Assembly: GCA_016928715.1 (NCBI GenBank)
Contig: JAFGKG010000101.1
Span: 1 to 64,000 of the forward strand
Direction: 5' to 3'
From: Chloroflexia bacterium
GTDB lineage: Bacteria; Chloroflexota; Chloroflexia; DTKN01
Length of the DNA: 64,000 bases
Shown: positions 1 through 9,607 of the stretch, one piece after another
Layout: each line of letters starts with the position of its first letter
Position numbering within the stretch: position 1 is the first letter of the stretch
Notes under the pieces: model-generated
What the model was told of the DNA's origin: nothing
Database searches by the model: none
What the model saw: the letters and a program-made list of their open reading frames with translations, nothing else
Program-made: the position numbers and the translations under genes

Positions 1-154
1 CCCGCCCCCGCCTTCGCGGGGGCAGGCTCTACGCGGGGGCAGGCTCTACGCGGGCGAATCCTGGGTATCCGACCGGGCGGGCACATCCCCAACTTGTTGG
101 GGCGGCCCGCCCCCCCGCCTTCGCGGGGGCAGGCTCTACCAGGGTATTTTCCTT

Positions 155-345
155 GTTTACGGTGCCCGCCTCGGCGGAGCCGAGGATGGGCATGTGTGCT
201 ACTCTGAAAATAGCGCCGTGGGACAGGCTGGAAAGCCTGTCCTACGGGTGGCCCCGCCGGCCGGCGTGCCGGCCAGGCTATTTTCCTCCTTTACGGTGCC
301 CGCCCCGGCGGAGCCGAGGATGGGCATGTGGGCTACTGGTCTGAA
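155..345. repeat. Two degenerate direct copies of 'TTTACGGTGCCCGCC(T/C)CGGCGGAGCCGAGGATGGGCATGTG' in a repeat-rich non-coding region
   Basis: Near-identical strings around 157-205 and 291-333; also GCGGGGGCAGGCTCTAC strings near 1-60 and 125-140. Confidence 0.75.
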
Positions 346-517
346 ACCTGCTACTGGTCTGAAACCTGCTAAAGGCTTCTTCCGCGGCAGCAGGAGTTGG
401 GCCAGGTCTTTTTCAGTGGCCTCATTTACTCAGTGCCTCAGTGATTCAAAGGCCGGGCCCCAGCGCCGGCCCCCAGGCCCTATCCGGGTCAAAGAGTTTG
501 AGCTCTTGCCGCCGACT

Positions 518-662
518 GACAGGCTTGGACGGGGCGAGTGATTCCAGCTTTTGGGGCCGGTGACAGGCTTGGACGGGGCGAGTGATTCTAGCTTTTGGGG
601 CCGGCGACAGGCTTGGACGGGGCGAGTGATTCCAGCTTTTGGGGCCGGCGACAGGCTTGGAC
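518..662. repeat. 44-bp tandem repeat, three full copies plus a partial
   Basis: GACAGGCTTGGACGGGGCGAGTGATTCYAGCTTTTGGGGCCGGY at 518, 562, 606; partial from 650. Confidence 0.9.
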
Positions 663-725
663 CGGTCCAAGAGCTTGGGAATGGCAATTGAATAACTTGA
701 CGATTTTGCTGCTCGTTTACCGTCA

Positions 726-799
726 CCGGCTAAAGCCTCGACTCCGAAAAGCCCCGTCAACTTCTCAATTCCCTGGACAGGAATAGAGGCTTTAGCCGG
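726..799. repeat. 74-bp MITE/REP-like element, copy A, with 14-bp terminal inverted repeats
   Basis: CCGGCTAAAGCCTC ... GAGGCTTTAGCCGG; same length and termini as copy B. Confidence 0.8.
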
Positions 800-1098
800 T
801 CAACTCTGGCCAGTTATTTAGCCTCAGAGCCTTATTCGATTCCCATCCGCTGACGGATTCGTCGGCCGGCCCGCTACGGCCAGACCTCCCCGGAAGCTGC
901 CCGTTTCCGGGAGGGTCTCTACTTCCCGACCCCTGCCTCGACTGACTTGAGCCGAGACCTTGCCCCTCTATGCGCCCCCCGTCCAGGTCAAACCTGGCCT
1001 TTTGGCCAGATCGATTTCCACCATTTGGCCGATGCGGACGGCGCCGGGTTATGCTATAATAAGGGTAGTAGCATAACCTGGAGCCAAGGAGGCAGACC

Positions 1099-2529
1099 AT
1101 GAAAAAGACCGGGATCTGGATTCTGTTGAGCGTATTCTTCCTCGTGGCCTGCGGCCAGACCCCCGCGCCGGAGCCGATCATCCAGCCGACCGCCGCACCC
1201 GCGCCGACCGCCGCACCCACCAAAGCGCCGGAGGGGCCGGCCCTGGCCCGGGAGATCGCGCTGGATTACCTGGCCGAGCAGTACGGGGCACAGGCCCCCG
1301 GCCGGGACCTGGATTGGCAGGAGCGGCGTATCACGCCGGAGGGGCTGCTGGGCAGCGAGACCTACCAGTATACCGCCGGCGACTGGACCCTCACCGTCCA
1401 CTATCCCGTCGTCGCCCCCGAGGCCGTCATCTACCGTGTGGAGGTGGAGAACGCGGCGGCCGGCTTTTATTGGCAGGGCAGTGTGGACGCCCAGGGGCAG
1501 CTCGCCGAGATCCCCGCCGGCGCGATCATGGCCCGCGACGCCGTGCTGGACTATTTGTCCGCGCAGTACGCCGACCAGGCGCCGGCGCAGGACCTGCGCT
1601 GGTGGGGCCAGCGCACCACGCCGGAGGATCTGCTGGGCAGCGAGACCTACCAGTTCTCCGCCGACGGCTGGGTCATGACCGTCCAGTATCCCGTGGTGGC
1701 TCCGGAGGCCGTGATCTACCGGGTCGACGTCAGCAACGTGGCCACCGCCTTCTCCTGGCAGGGCACGGTGGACGCCGCCGGCCAGGTCGACGAGCTTGAC
1801 GAGGGCGATGGCGAGGTGGTGGACGGCTGGACCGGTGTGCTGGTCAAACTGCCACCGGGATCGCAGTTCGGCGGCTATTTCCAGCGCGACGATGGGGAGC
1901 GCTTTGACTTTGGAACCCAGGACCAGGCCGTACGGGAGTTGCTTTCGACCTACACCTGGACCGGCGCCCAGGTGCGGATCTGGGGGCAGGTGTACTATGG
2001 CGTGCCGGCCACCGAGGCCCGCCACGTCGAGGTGGAGCGCGTCGAGGCCCTGAGCGGGCCGGCCGACGATCCCCGCAATCTCTCCCCCTTTGCCCAACTG
2101 GAGGCCTCCTCCACCCTGCCGGCCGACCGCTCCGCCTCCTACGGCGCCTATAACGCCATCGACGGCCTCCTGGAGACGAGCTGGGTCGAGGGCGTCGAGG
2201 GTCCCGGTGTGGGCGAGTGGATCCTGCTCACCTTCCCCGGGACCATCGAGATCAGCCAGTTCAGCCTGGACGTCGGCTACGATCAGGACGAGGAACTCTT
2301 TTTCGCCAATAACCGCATCAAGCGGGCCACCGTCTATGTGAGCGACGAGCAATTCGAACTGGAATTCTCCGACGAGCGGGGCCTGCAGGCGCTGGCCATG
2401 GCCCGCACGCCGGGCGGACCCATCGAGACAACCTTTGTCAAGCTGGTCATCGAGGAGGTCTATCCCGGCAGTCGCTACGACGACACCTGCCTAGCCGAGA
2501 TCGAGGTCTGGGGCCTGGTGCGCGAGTAA
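1099..2529 (+). CDS. Lipoprotein with duplicated ~70-aa domain and C-terminal discoidin/NADase-type glycan-binding-like domain
   Basis: Lipobox signal MKKTGIWILLSVFFLVACG; two copies of ALDYLxxQYxxQAPxxDLxWxxxRxTPExLLGSETYQ; C-terminal 'ASSTLPADRSASYGAYNAIDGLLETSWVEG'. Confidence 0.8.
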   Translation: MKKTGIWILLSVFFLVACGQTPAPEPIIQPTAAPAPTAAPTKAPEGPALAREIALDYLAEQYGAQAPGRDLDWQERRITPEGLLGSETYQYTAGDWTLTVHYPVVAPEAVIYRVEVENAAAGFYWQGSVDAQGQLAEIPAGAIMARDAVLDYLSAQYADQAPAQDLRWWGQRTTPEDLLGSETYQFSADGWVMTVQYPVVAPEAVIYRVDVSNVATAFSWQGTVDAAGQVDELDEGDGEVVDGWTGVLVKLPPGSQFGGYFQRDDGERFDFGTQDQAVRELLSTYTWTGAQVRIWGQVYYGVPATEARHVEVERVEALSGPADDPRNLSPFAQLEASSTLPADRSASYGAYNAIDGLLETSWVEGVEGPGVGEWILLTFPGTIEISQFSLDVGYDQDEELFFANNRIKRATVYVSDEQFELEFSDERGLQALAMARTPGGPIETTFVKLVIEEVYPGSRYDDTCLAEIEVWGLVRE

Positions 2530-2567
2530 GGGCGAGGTCCATCCCGCCGGCCGGCGGGCCCTTCTTC

Positions 2568-2641
2568 CCGGCTAAAGCCTCCGGGAAAACGCATCTGGGG
2601 ATTGCGCCGGGAGCGCCCCCAGGAGTCGAGGCTTTAGCCGG
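2568..2641. repeat. 74-bp MITE/REP-like element, copy B (inverted relative to copy A)
   Basis: CCGGCTAAAGCCTC ... GAGGCTTTAGCCGG; reverse complement shares first 20 bp with copy A. Confidence 0.8.
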
Positions 2642-2804
2642 AAGGGGCTCCAGTGCTTTCATCTTTTTTTTCAGTGCTTCAGTGATTCAACCCAGACGCA
2701 CCCAGTCCCTGCGCTAATTGTTACCCATCCGCAATCTCACCCCCTTGAAAAAGCCCCCCTTTTACGCTACAATAGCCTTGACCGGTTGAGCCGGAACTAA
2801 AAAG

Positions 2805-2858
2805 AACCACAAAGGACACAAAAATTTTCCCTTTGTACCCTTTGTGTCCTTTGTGGTT
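2805..2858. repeat. Inverted repeat AACCACAAAGGACACAAA / TTTGTGTCCTTTGTGGTT
   Basis: 18-bp perfect arms around 18-nt centre. Confidence 0.85.
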
Positions 2859-2926
2859 GAAATCCTTGTCCAATGCGTTAGAATTTCACCATTGAGGTAC
2901 TGGTTGAATTCCGTGCAGGAGGGCTT

Positions 2927-3700
2927 ATGAATGCAGAGAAGGCCTGGATGATCCAGACCCGGGGGTTGAGCAAGCGCTACGGGCAGATTCTAGCCGTCGA
3001 CGGCGTCGACCTGGCCATCCCGCCGGGGGAGATCTTGGGTTTTTTGGGCCCCAACGGGGCCGGCAAGACCACCACGATCAAGATGCTGGTGGGCCTGCTG
3101 CAGCCCAGCCAGGGGCAGGCCCTGATCGGCGGCTACGACGTACAAGAGCAGCCCCTGCGGGCCAAGGCGTTGGTGGGCTATGTGCCGGATACGCCATTCC
3201 TCTACGAAAAGTTGAGCGGGCGCGAGTTCCTGCGTTTTATCGCCCGCCTCTACGACCTGGAGCCGGCCCTGGCCGCCCGCCGCGCCGACGACCTGCTGCA
3301 GCTCTTTGACCTGGCCGAGCGCGCCGACGACCTGATCCAGGGCTATTCCCACGGCATGCGCCAGAAAATCGCCCTGGCCGCGGCGCTGCTGCACGAGCCC
3401 CGGGCCTTTTTTCTGGACGAGCCCACCGTGGGACTGGACCCCAAGAGTGCCCGCCAGGTCAAGGACCTGCTGCGGCACCTGGCCGAGCGGGGCACCGCCA
3501 TTTTCATGTCCACCCACATCCTGGAGGTGGCCGAGCGCATGTGCGACCGGGTGGGCATCATCGACCGGGGGCGCCTGATCGCCTGTGGCACTATGGCCGA
3601 GCTGCGCCAGGCCGAGGGCGAGGGCACGCTGGAGGACATCTTTTTGCAGTTGACCGGGGGCGCCGAGGTGGCTGAACTGGCCCAGTACCTGGAGGGCTGA
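2927..3700 (+). CDS. ABC transporter ATP-binding protein
   Basis: Walker A GPNGAGKTT, signature YSHGMRQK, Walker B AFFLDEPTVGLDP. Confidence 0.95.
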   Translation: MNAEKAWMIQTRGLSKRYGQILAVDGVDLAIPPGEILGFLGPNGAGKTTTIKMLVGLLQPSQGQALIGGYDVQEQPLRAKALVGYVPDTPFLYEKLSGREFLRFIARLYDLEPALAARRADDLLQLFDLAERADDLIQGYSHGMRQKIALAAALLHEPRAFFLDEPTVGLDPKSARQVKDLLRHLAERGTAIFMSTHILEVAERMCDRVGIIDRGRLIACGTMAELRQAEGEGTLEDIFLQLTGGAEVAELAQYLEG

Positions 3701-3701
3701 G

Positions 3702-4895
3702 ATGGACAACGCCGGCAGCGCCCAGGAACTCTATTTCCTCTACCAGTTGGCCAAGAGCCTGGCCCTTTCCATTGACCTGGACGAGGTCATGGAATACGTC
3801 ATCGACGGCACCTGTGCCCTGCTGGGGGCCGAGCAGGGCTTTTGTTGTTTCCTGGACCACGCCGGCCGGCTGCGCCCGCACACCGCCCGCGGCCTGCAGG
3901 CCGCGGACCTGGACGCATTGGCCCGGCCCTTCCAAGGCGCCCTCGACGAGCGCCGCCCCATCGCCTGCGCGCACCCGCAGAGTGCCCAGGGTGCCGTCCT
4001 GGCCGCCCCCCTGCTGGTGCGCAACCAGGTGCAGGGCCTGCTCGGCGTGGCCACCGTCTATGAGCGCCAGTTCAGCCCGGTGGAGCAGAAACGCCTGACC
4101 AACGTGGCCAACCTGGCCGCCCTGGCCCTGGACAACGCCCGCCTCTACGAGCGGGTGCAGCAGGAACTGGCCCTGGGCTGGCAGATCCAGCAGAGCTTTT
4201 TGCCCACCTCCTGGCCGGCCCTGCCCCATACCGACCTGGCCGTCTTTTGCCGGCCGGCTCGCGAGGTCGGCGGTGACTTTTACGACGTGGTGCCCCTGCC
4301 CGACGGCTGCCTGGGGCTGGTCATGGCCGACGTCTCGGACAAGGGCGTGCCCGCGGCCCTCTTTATGGCCCTCACCCGCAGCCTGCTGCGGGCCTATGCC
4401 CCCCAGCAGAGTGTCCCCAGCCAGGTGCTGCACCAGGTCAACGAGTTCCTGGTCCGGGACGCCGGCGTCAGCAACATGTTTGTCACGCTCTTTTACGCCA
4501 TCTGGGATCCCCAGCGGCGCAGGCTCTGCTGTGCCAACGCCGGCCACAACCTGCCCCTGCTCTGCCGCCGCGAGGGGGACCTGGAGATCCTGCCCCCGGG
4601 GGGGCTGGCCCTGGGCGTGATGCCCCAGCAGCGCTGGCCGGAGGTCGAACTGCTGCTGCGGCCCGGGGACGTGCTGGTGACCTATACCGATGGCCTCACC
4701 GAGGCCCGCAACAGCGCGCGCGACATCTTTGGCGACGAGCGTCTGCGCCAACTGCTGCAGCCGCCCCTGAGCCCCAGCGCCGAGGGGGTGCTGCAGCACC
4801 TGGTCCGGGCCGTGGACGACTTTTGTGGGGATACCCCGGCGGCGGATGACCTGACGCTGTTGATCCTGCGCTGTGCAGAGAAGGGCGAGGACTAG
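3702..4895 (+). CDS. GAF domain + SpoIIE/PP2C-type serine phosphatase
   Basis: GAF-like N-terminus; 'REVGGDFYDVVPLPDGCLGLVMADVSDKGVPAALFMAL' and 'VTYTDGLTEARN'. Confidence 0.93.
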   Translation: MDNAGSAQELYFLYQLAKSLALSIDLDEVMEYVIDGTCALLGAEQGFCCFLDHAGRLRPHTARGLQAADLDALARPFQGALDERRPIACAHPQSAQGAVLAAPLLVRNQVQGLLGVATVYERQFSPVEQKRLTNVANLAALALDNARLYERVQQELALGWQIQQSFLPTSWPALPHTDLAVFCRPAREVGGDFYDVVPLPDGCLGLVMADVSDKGVPAALFMALTRSLLRAYAPQQSVPSQVLHQVNEFLVRDAGVSNMFVTLFYAIWDPQRRRLCCANAGHNLPLLCRREGDLEILPPGGLALGVMPQQRWPEVELLLRPGDVLVTYTDGLTEARNSARDIFGDERLRQLLQPPLSPSAEGVLQHLVRAVDDFCGDTPAADDLTLLILRCAEKGED

Positions 4896-4897
4896 CG

Positions 4898-5707
4898 ATG
4901 GAGGATTGGGCCGCTCTGCTGCAGCAAATCCGCCAAGAGCGCGGGCTCGACCTGAGAGCCTACAAGGAGACCTTTCTGCGGCGGCGGCTGGATGTGCGCC
5001 TGCGCGCGCGCGACTGCGCCGACTATGCCGCCTATGCACGGCTGCTGCGCCAGGAACCCCAGGAATACCGGCCCCTCTTGGACGCCCTGACCATCAACCT
5101 GACCCGCTTTTTCCGCGACGGCTCGACCTTTCAGGCCCTCGAGGAGCGCATCCTGCCCCAATTGCTGGCCGCCCGCTCCGCGGAGCGCCGCCTGCGCGTC
5201 TGGAGCGCGGGCTGCGCGGCCGGTGAGGAGCCCTATTCGCTGGCCATCATGCTGCGGGAACTGCTGGGGCCGGCCCTGTCCCGCTGGCAGATGGAACTGC
5301 TGGCCACCGACATGGACGAGACCATGCTTGCAAAAGCAGCCCAGGGATGTTATGATAGCTTTAGCTTTCGCGGGGTCGCCCCGCGTTATGAGGCCTGGGT
5401 GGAGCGCTACTTTACGCCGGGCCCGGAGCGGCAGTTGGCGCAGGTGGTGCGCGATATGGTCTCGTTCCGGCAGCACAATCTATTGCAGGACCCGCTCCCG
5501 GAGCGTCTGGACTTGCTCCTCTGCCGCAACGTACTCATCTATTTCGAGCGTGAACTGCACGGCCGGCTCTACCAGGCCTTTCACCGGGCCCTGCGGCCGG
5601 GGGGCTTTTTGGTCCTGGGCAAGACCGAGGTCCTGTCCATGTCCTGGAGCCACTATTTTCCGGTGGTCGAGACCCGCGAGCACATCTATCGGCGGGCCGA
5701 GGTCTAG
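4898..5707 (+). CDS. cheR: Chemotaxis protein methyltransferase CheR
   Basis: '[22 protein letters not shown]', '[22 protein letters not shown]', '[13 protein letters not shown]'. Confidence 0.95.
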   Translation: MEDWAALLQQIRQERGLDLRAYKETFLRRRLDVRLRARDCADYAAYARLLRQEPQEYRPLLDALTINLTRFFRDGSTFQALEERILPQLLAARSAERRLRVWSAGCAAGEEPYSLAIMLRELLGPALSRWQMELLATDMDETMLAKAAQGCYDSFSFRGVAPRYEAWVERYFTPGPERQLAQVVRDMVSFRQHNLLQDPLPERLDLLLCRNVLIYFERELHGRLYQAFHRALRPGGFLVLGKTEVLSMSWSHYFPVVETREHIYRRAEV

Positions 5708-5748
5708 AAGACTCTGCCGCCGGCCTGGATTGTACAAGAGGAAAGTGT

Positions 5749-7983
5749 ATGGAAAGGTCCCGCTGGAACAAGCTCTCGCCGCGCCACTGGCCCATCGCCT
5801 GGAAATTGTCCCTGGCCATCCTGGCCATCTTGCTGATGGCCCTGTTCCTGCTGTCCCTGGTGGGAGACCAGTTGGTGCGTGACAGCCTGCTGCGCGGGCA
5901 GGACCGCGAGCTGCTGGAACGGGGCATGCAGCAGGCCGAACGGATCCGCCGCTTTCGCGACGAGAACCTGCACAATCTCTACCTGGCCGCCCGGCAAGAC
6001 GCCGCCGACTTGACCCAAATCTATGCGAGCGGCCGGCGCCAGGCCCTCCACGAGGTGCTGCTCCGCCTGGGCAACTTTTACGACCTCTCGCTCATCGACC
6101 TGCAGGGGAACGTGATCGATTCGACCAACACGGAGCTCATCCGCGAGGGATTGGGGCCGGCGGTCTGGCTGGCCGGGCTGCGGCGCGGCGCGGCCGGCAT
6201 CTCGTACATCCAGGCGATGGACGACCTGGACGAAAAAGTCTTTGTCTACTATACTCCCATATGGCCGGAGCAAGGTGATATCGAGCTCGCCCTGATCGGC
6301 CGGCTGCGGCCGACGGATACCCTTTGGGAACTGGTCGATGCGGTCCGGATACGCCAGGGCGGCTATGCCTTTATGATCGACGACAACAAGGTCACCATCG
6401 CCCACGGCGTCAAGGACGAAACAGGACAGGCCCAGCACGCGCTGGTCTTTTATGCTGTCGGCTATACCAGTGACGAGTCCGTCGTGGACGCCAACAAGGT
6501 GTCCCTCTATGGCAGCCAGCCCATCACCCGGGAAGCCCAGGTGCCCGAGTTGACGGCCTGTATCGATGCCGGCGTACCGGCCCCCTCGCTGGAGGAACCC
6601 TCGGCCAACATGTGCCGCTACTATTTCGCCCGCCAGCAGACCGATAAAACCTCGGCCCTGCTGCCCATCGGCGAGCCGCGGCTGGATGGGATCTCTGCCC
6701 CCCTCGAGATCCCCGAGTGGTACCTGGGCCTCACGGTGAGCGACGAGGAATTCCTAGAGCCCCTGGGCCGCCTCCGCCTGGGTTTGGCCCTGGCCTCCGG
6801 GGCCATGATCCTGTTGGCCCTGCTGGGCGCCGTGCTTTTCAGCCAGTTCTTGACCCGGCCGATCCGCAGACTGGCCGAGCTGGCCGGCCGGGTGCAGGGG
6901 GGCGCCTATGACGAACGGGTGCAGATCCAGCAGGAGGACGAGATCGGCCTGTTGGGCCGGGCACTCAATGCCATGTTGGACCGCCTGGCCGAGTCTCTGG
7001 CCGCCCAGGAGCGGCAGTTGGAGACCCTGCTGTGCACGGCAAGTGGCGTGCGCCAGGATGCCGGCATGGTCTCCAGCTCGGCGGAGGAACTGGCCGCGGC
7101 CACCGAGGAGTTGAACGCCTCTGCCGAGGAGGTGACGGCGACGGTGCACGAGATGGCCCGGGACGCCTACGAGCAGATGAACCAGGTCCAGCGCACCGCC
7201 GAGTCCCTGCAGGAGCTGGATGGCGATATCCAACAGTTGCGCGAACTGGCCCAACAGTTAGAGAATGCCTCCGGGCAGATGCGGGCCCTGGCGGCGGGGG
7301 CGGGCCAGGCGGTCGGCTTGGCCCAGGAGAACTCGCAGCGCATCGAGGCGGTGGTGCGCAGCATCGAAAAGTTCAGCCGGCAGACCAATCTGCTGGCCCT
7401 GAACGCCACCATCGAGGCCGCCCGGGCCGGCGAGAGCGGGCAGAGCTTTGCCGTCGTGGCCGACGAGGTGCGCCGCCTGGCGGAGAACTCGCGCCAGGCC
7501 CTGGCCGACGTTGGCGCGCTCAATGAGGCCATCCAGCAGAGCATGCAGACTATCCAAAAAACCACGGGACAGACCGGCCGGGCCATCGGCGAGGTGGTGG
7601 ATCTGGCCGAGTTGCTGGCCCAGACGGCGGGCCGCCAGGCCCAGGCCTCCCGCTCCCTGGTCCAGTACGTCAACCAGTTGGCCGCGATCGCCGAAAAGAA
7701 CGCCGCCGGTTCGGAGCAGATGGCCGCCGCGGTGGAGGAACAAACGGCCGCTTTTGGCGAGGTCAGCCTTTCCAGTCAAGAGATGGCCGCGCTCTCGCTG
7801 CGCCTGCGGACTTTGGCCCGCCAGTTGGTGGCAGAACAATCGGAAGCGGTCGATCATGGCCATCCTCGGCGCAGCCGGGCCGCCACCAATAACGCAAATG
7901 GCCCTGTAGGGGCGAGGCGCGTCTCGCCCCTACAGGAACGATCTGGTTACGGAACAGAAAAGGGTGAGCAGCATGGGCGCTGA
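5749..7983 (+). CDS. Membrane methyl-accepting chemotaxis protein (sensor, HAMP, signalling domain)
   Basis: N-terminal TM, HAMP near 6840-7000, hairpin '[41 protein letters not shown]'. Confidence 0.93.
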   Translation: MERSRWNKLSPRHWPIAWKLSLAILAILLMALFLLSLVGDQLVRDSLLRGQDRELLERGMQQAERIRRFRDENLHNLYLAARQDAADLTQIYASGRRQALHEVLLRLGNFYDLSLIDLQGNVIDSTNTELIREGLGPAVWLAGLRRGAAGISYIQAMDDLDEKVFVYYTPIWPEQGDIELALIGRLRPTDTLWELVDAVRIRQGGYAFMIDDNKVTIAHGVKDETGQAQHALVFYAVGYTSDESVVDANKVSLYGSQPITREAQVPELTACIDAGVPAPSLEEPSANMCRYYFARQQTDKTSALLPIGEPRLDGISAPLEIPEWYLGLTVSDEEFLEPLGRLRLGLALASGAMILLALLGAVLFSQFLTRPIRRLAELAGRVQGGAYDERVQIQQEDEIGLLGRALNAMLDRLAESLAAQERQLETLLCTASGVRQDAGMVSSSAEELAAATEELNASAEEVTATVHEMARDAYEQMNQVQRTAESLQELDGDIQQLRELAQQLENASGQMRALAAGAGQAVGLAQENSQRIEAVVRSIEKFSRQTNLLALNATIEAARAGESGQSFAVVADEVRRLAENSRQALADVGALNEAIQQSMQTIQKTTGQTGRAIGEVVDLAELLAQTAGRQAQASRSLVQYVNQLAAIAEKNAAGSEQMAAAVEEQTAAFGEVSLSSQEMAALSLRLRTLARQLVAEQSEAVDHGHPRRSRAATNNANGPVGARRVSPLQERSGYGTEKGEQHGR
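7903..7936. repeat. Palindromic repeat CCTGTAGGGGCGAGGCGCGTCTCGCCCCTACAGG within the 3' end of the MCP ORF
   Basis: Long near-perfect inverted repeat read directly. Confidence 0.85.
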
Positions 7984-9607
7984 TCTGGAAACGTTGGTGC
8001 GTCAGGAAACCCTGCGTGGGCACAGTGCCCGCCTGCGTTGGTTGATCCAGCTGCGCTGGGTGGCCGTATTCGGGGTGGCCGCGGCCAGCCTGACCACCGA
8101 GTTGGCCGGCTACAGGATGCTGACCCTCCCGCCATGGCTGTTGGTCCCCTTTGTCCTGATCTATAATACCAGCTTTTGGTTCTGGCTGCGCCGGGTAAAG
8201 CGCTGCGAGCCGTCCCTGCCCCGGCTGGAGCGCAGCCTGCGCTGGCAGGCCTACCTGCAGGCCGGCTGTGACATGCTGGCCATGATCCTGCTGGTCTACC
8301 TGGACGGGGGCATCGAGTACCCCCTCTTTTACGCCCCGCTGTTGGCCTTGATGCTCAGCAGCCTGCTGCTGCCCCGGCTGGGGCTCTTTGTCCAGGCCAA
8401 CCTGGGCGCGGCCCTCTTTGCGCTTATGGCCGTCGGCGAATACCTGGGCTGGATTCCACACCTTGAGCTTTTGCAGCAGCCCTTCCGGCAGGGGCTCTAC
8501 CGCGAGCGGCCGGTCGTCCTGGCCATCGTGCTCTCTCTGGCGCTGATGCTGAACCTGACCGCTTACCTGATGTCCAGCCTGGGCCAGGGCCTGAATCGGG
8601 CCGAGACGCAGAGCCGTGTGCTGTTGGCCCGGCTGCGGCAGCAGGTGGGCGAGGCGGCCGGCCGGCTGGCCGGTTCGGCCGAAAGCATGCAGCAGAACGC
8701 CCAGGAGGTAAATTACGTGGCCGAACAGATCGCGGTCACCGTGCAAGAGATCTCGCGGGGCGCTGGCGAGCAGGCCGGCCAATTGGAAAAGCTCACCCAC
8801 GCCCTGGGGCGCCTGACCGGTACCTCCAGGCAGGTCGTGGAGGGGGCGCTGGAAACCCACCAGGCGGCCCAAGAGGCGGTGAGCACGGCTGAGCAGGGCC
8901 GCCAGGCCGCCCGAGAGGCCCACGCCCGCATGGATGAGGTGGCCCACGTCTTTGCCCAGGCAGAAGGGGCACTGGATGGGTTGGCCGATCGCTCCGAAGA
9001 GATCGCCGAGGTCGCGTTGACCATCGATCACTTTGCCGAGCGTACCGATCTGTTGGCCCTGAATGCCGGCATCGAGGCGGCCCGGGCCGGAGAGCACGGG
9101 CGCGGCTTTGCCGTCGTTGCCGGCGAGGTCAAAAAGCTGGCCGCCAGTTCCTCGGCCTCGGCCGAACAGGTGGCGGCCATAGTGGGCCAGGTACAGGACG
9201 AAATCCAGCGGGTGCTGCAGGCCGTGCAGGACGGCATGGCCCGGGTGCAGGATGGGCAGCAGTCCATCGCCGTCCTAGAGGCCATGGTCGGTGGGATGGG
9301 CGATATCATTGCCCGCACGGACGAGTTGGCCGGGGCCATGCGCCACCTGTCCCTGCAGCAAAAGGAGGCCCAGGGCGAGATCAGCCGCAGCGTCGAGGGC
9401 ATTGCCAGCACCGCCGAGCAGACCGCAGCGGGCTCTGAGGAGACGGCGGCGGCCGTGGAGCAGCAGGTGGCCTCCTTTGCCGATTTTGGCCATTCCCTGC
9501 AGGAGTTGGCCCAACTGGCCGCCGAATTGGAGCGCCTGGTGACCGGCCTGTATCAAGATGCAAACCTGAAGCGTCAGAAACCTAGTGGGCGCAGGTCGGG
9601 AGCATGA
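7964..9607 (+). CDS. Methyl-accepting chemotaxis protein with multi-TM N-terminus
   Basis: Several hydrophobic segments then '[37 protein letters not shown]'; start GTG 7964 or ATG 7973. Confidence 0.9.
   Translation: MSSMGADLETLVRQETLRGHSARLRWLIQLRWVAVFGVAAASLTTELAGYRMLTLPPWLLVPFVLIYNTSFWFWLRRVKRCEPSLPRLERSLRWQAYLQAGCDMLAMILLVYLDGGIEYPLFYAPLLALMLSSLLLPRLGLFVQANLGAALFALMAVGEYLGWIPHLELLQQPFRQGLYRERPVVLAIVLSLALMLNLTAYLMSSLGQGLNRAETQSRVLLARLRQQVGEAAGRLAGSAESMQQNAQEVNYVAEQIAVTVQEISRGAGEQAGQLEKLTHALGRLTGTSRQVVEGALETHQAAQEAVSTAEQGRQAAREAHARMDEVAHVFAQAEGALDGLADRSEEIAEVALTIDHFAERTDLLALNAGIEAARAGEHGRGFAVVAGEVKKLAASSSASAEQVAAIVGQVQDEIQRVLQAVQDGMARVQDGQQSIAVLEAMVGGMGDIIARTDELAGAMRHLSLQQKEAQGEISRSVEGIASTAEQTAAGSEETAAAVEQQVASFADFGHSLQELAQLAAELERLVTGLYQDANLKRQKPSGRRSGA

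Noticed and set aside
518-662. Possible CRISPR array
   Set aside because: Units are contiguous 44-bp tandem copies with no unique spacers and no cas genes in the window.
1054-2352. 432-aa minus-strand ORF and other long antisense ORFs (e.g. 3591-5039, 7763-9097, 39378-40994, 44146-45930, 55793-57850)
   Set aside because: Shadow ORFs of high-GC genes; low-complexity G/Q/R/H-rich translations with no recognisable domain, opposite well-supported CDSs.
2927-3700. ABC exporter operon
   Set aside because: Only the ATPase is present; the next gene is the phosphatase and no permease is adjacent, so nothing beyond an orphan ATPase can be claimed.
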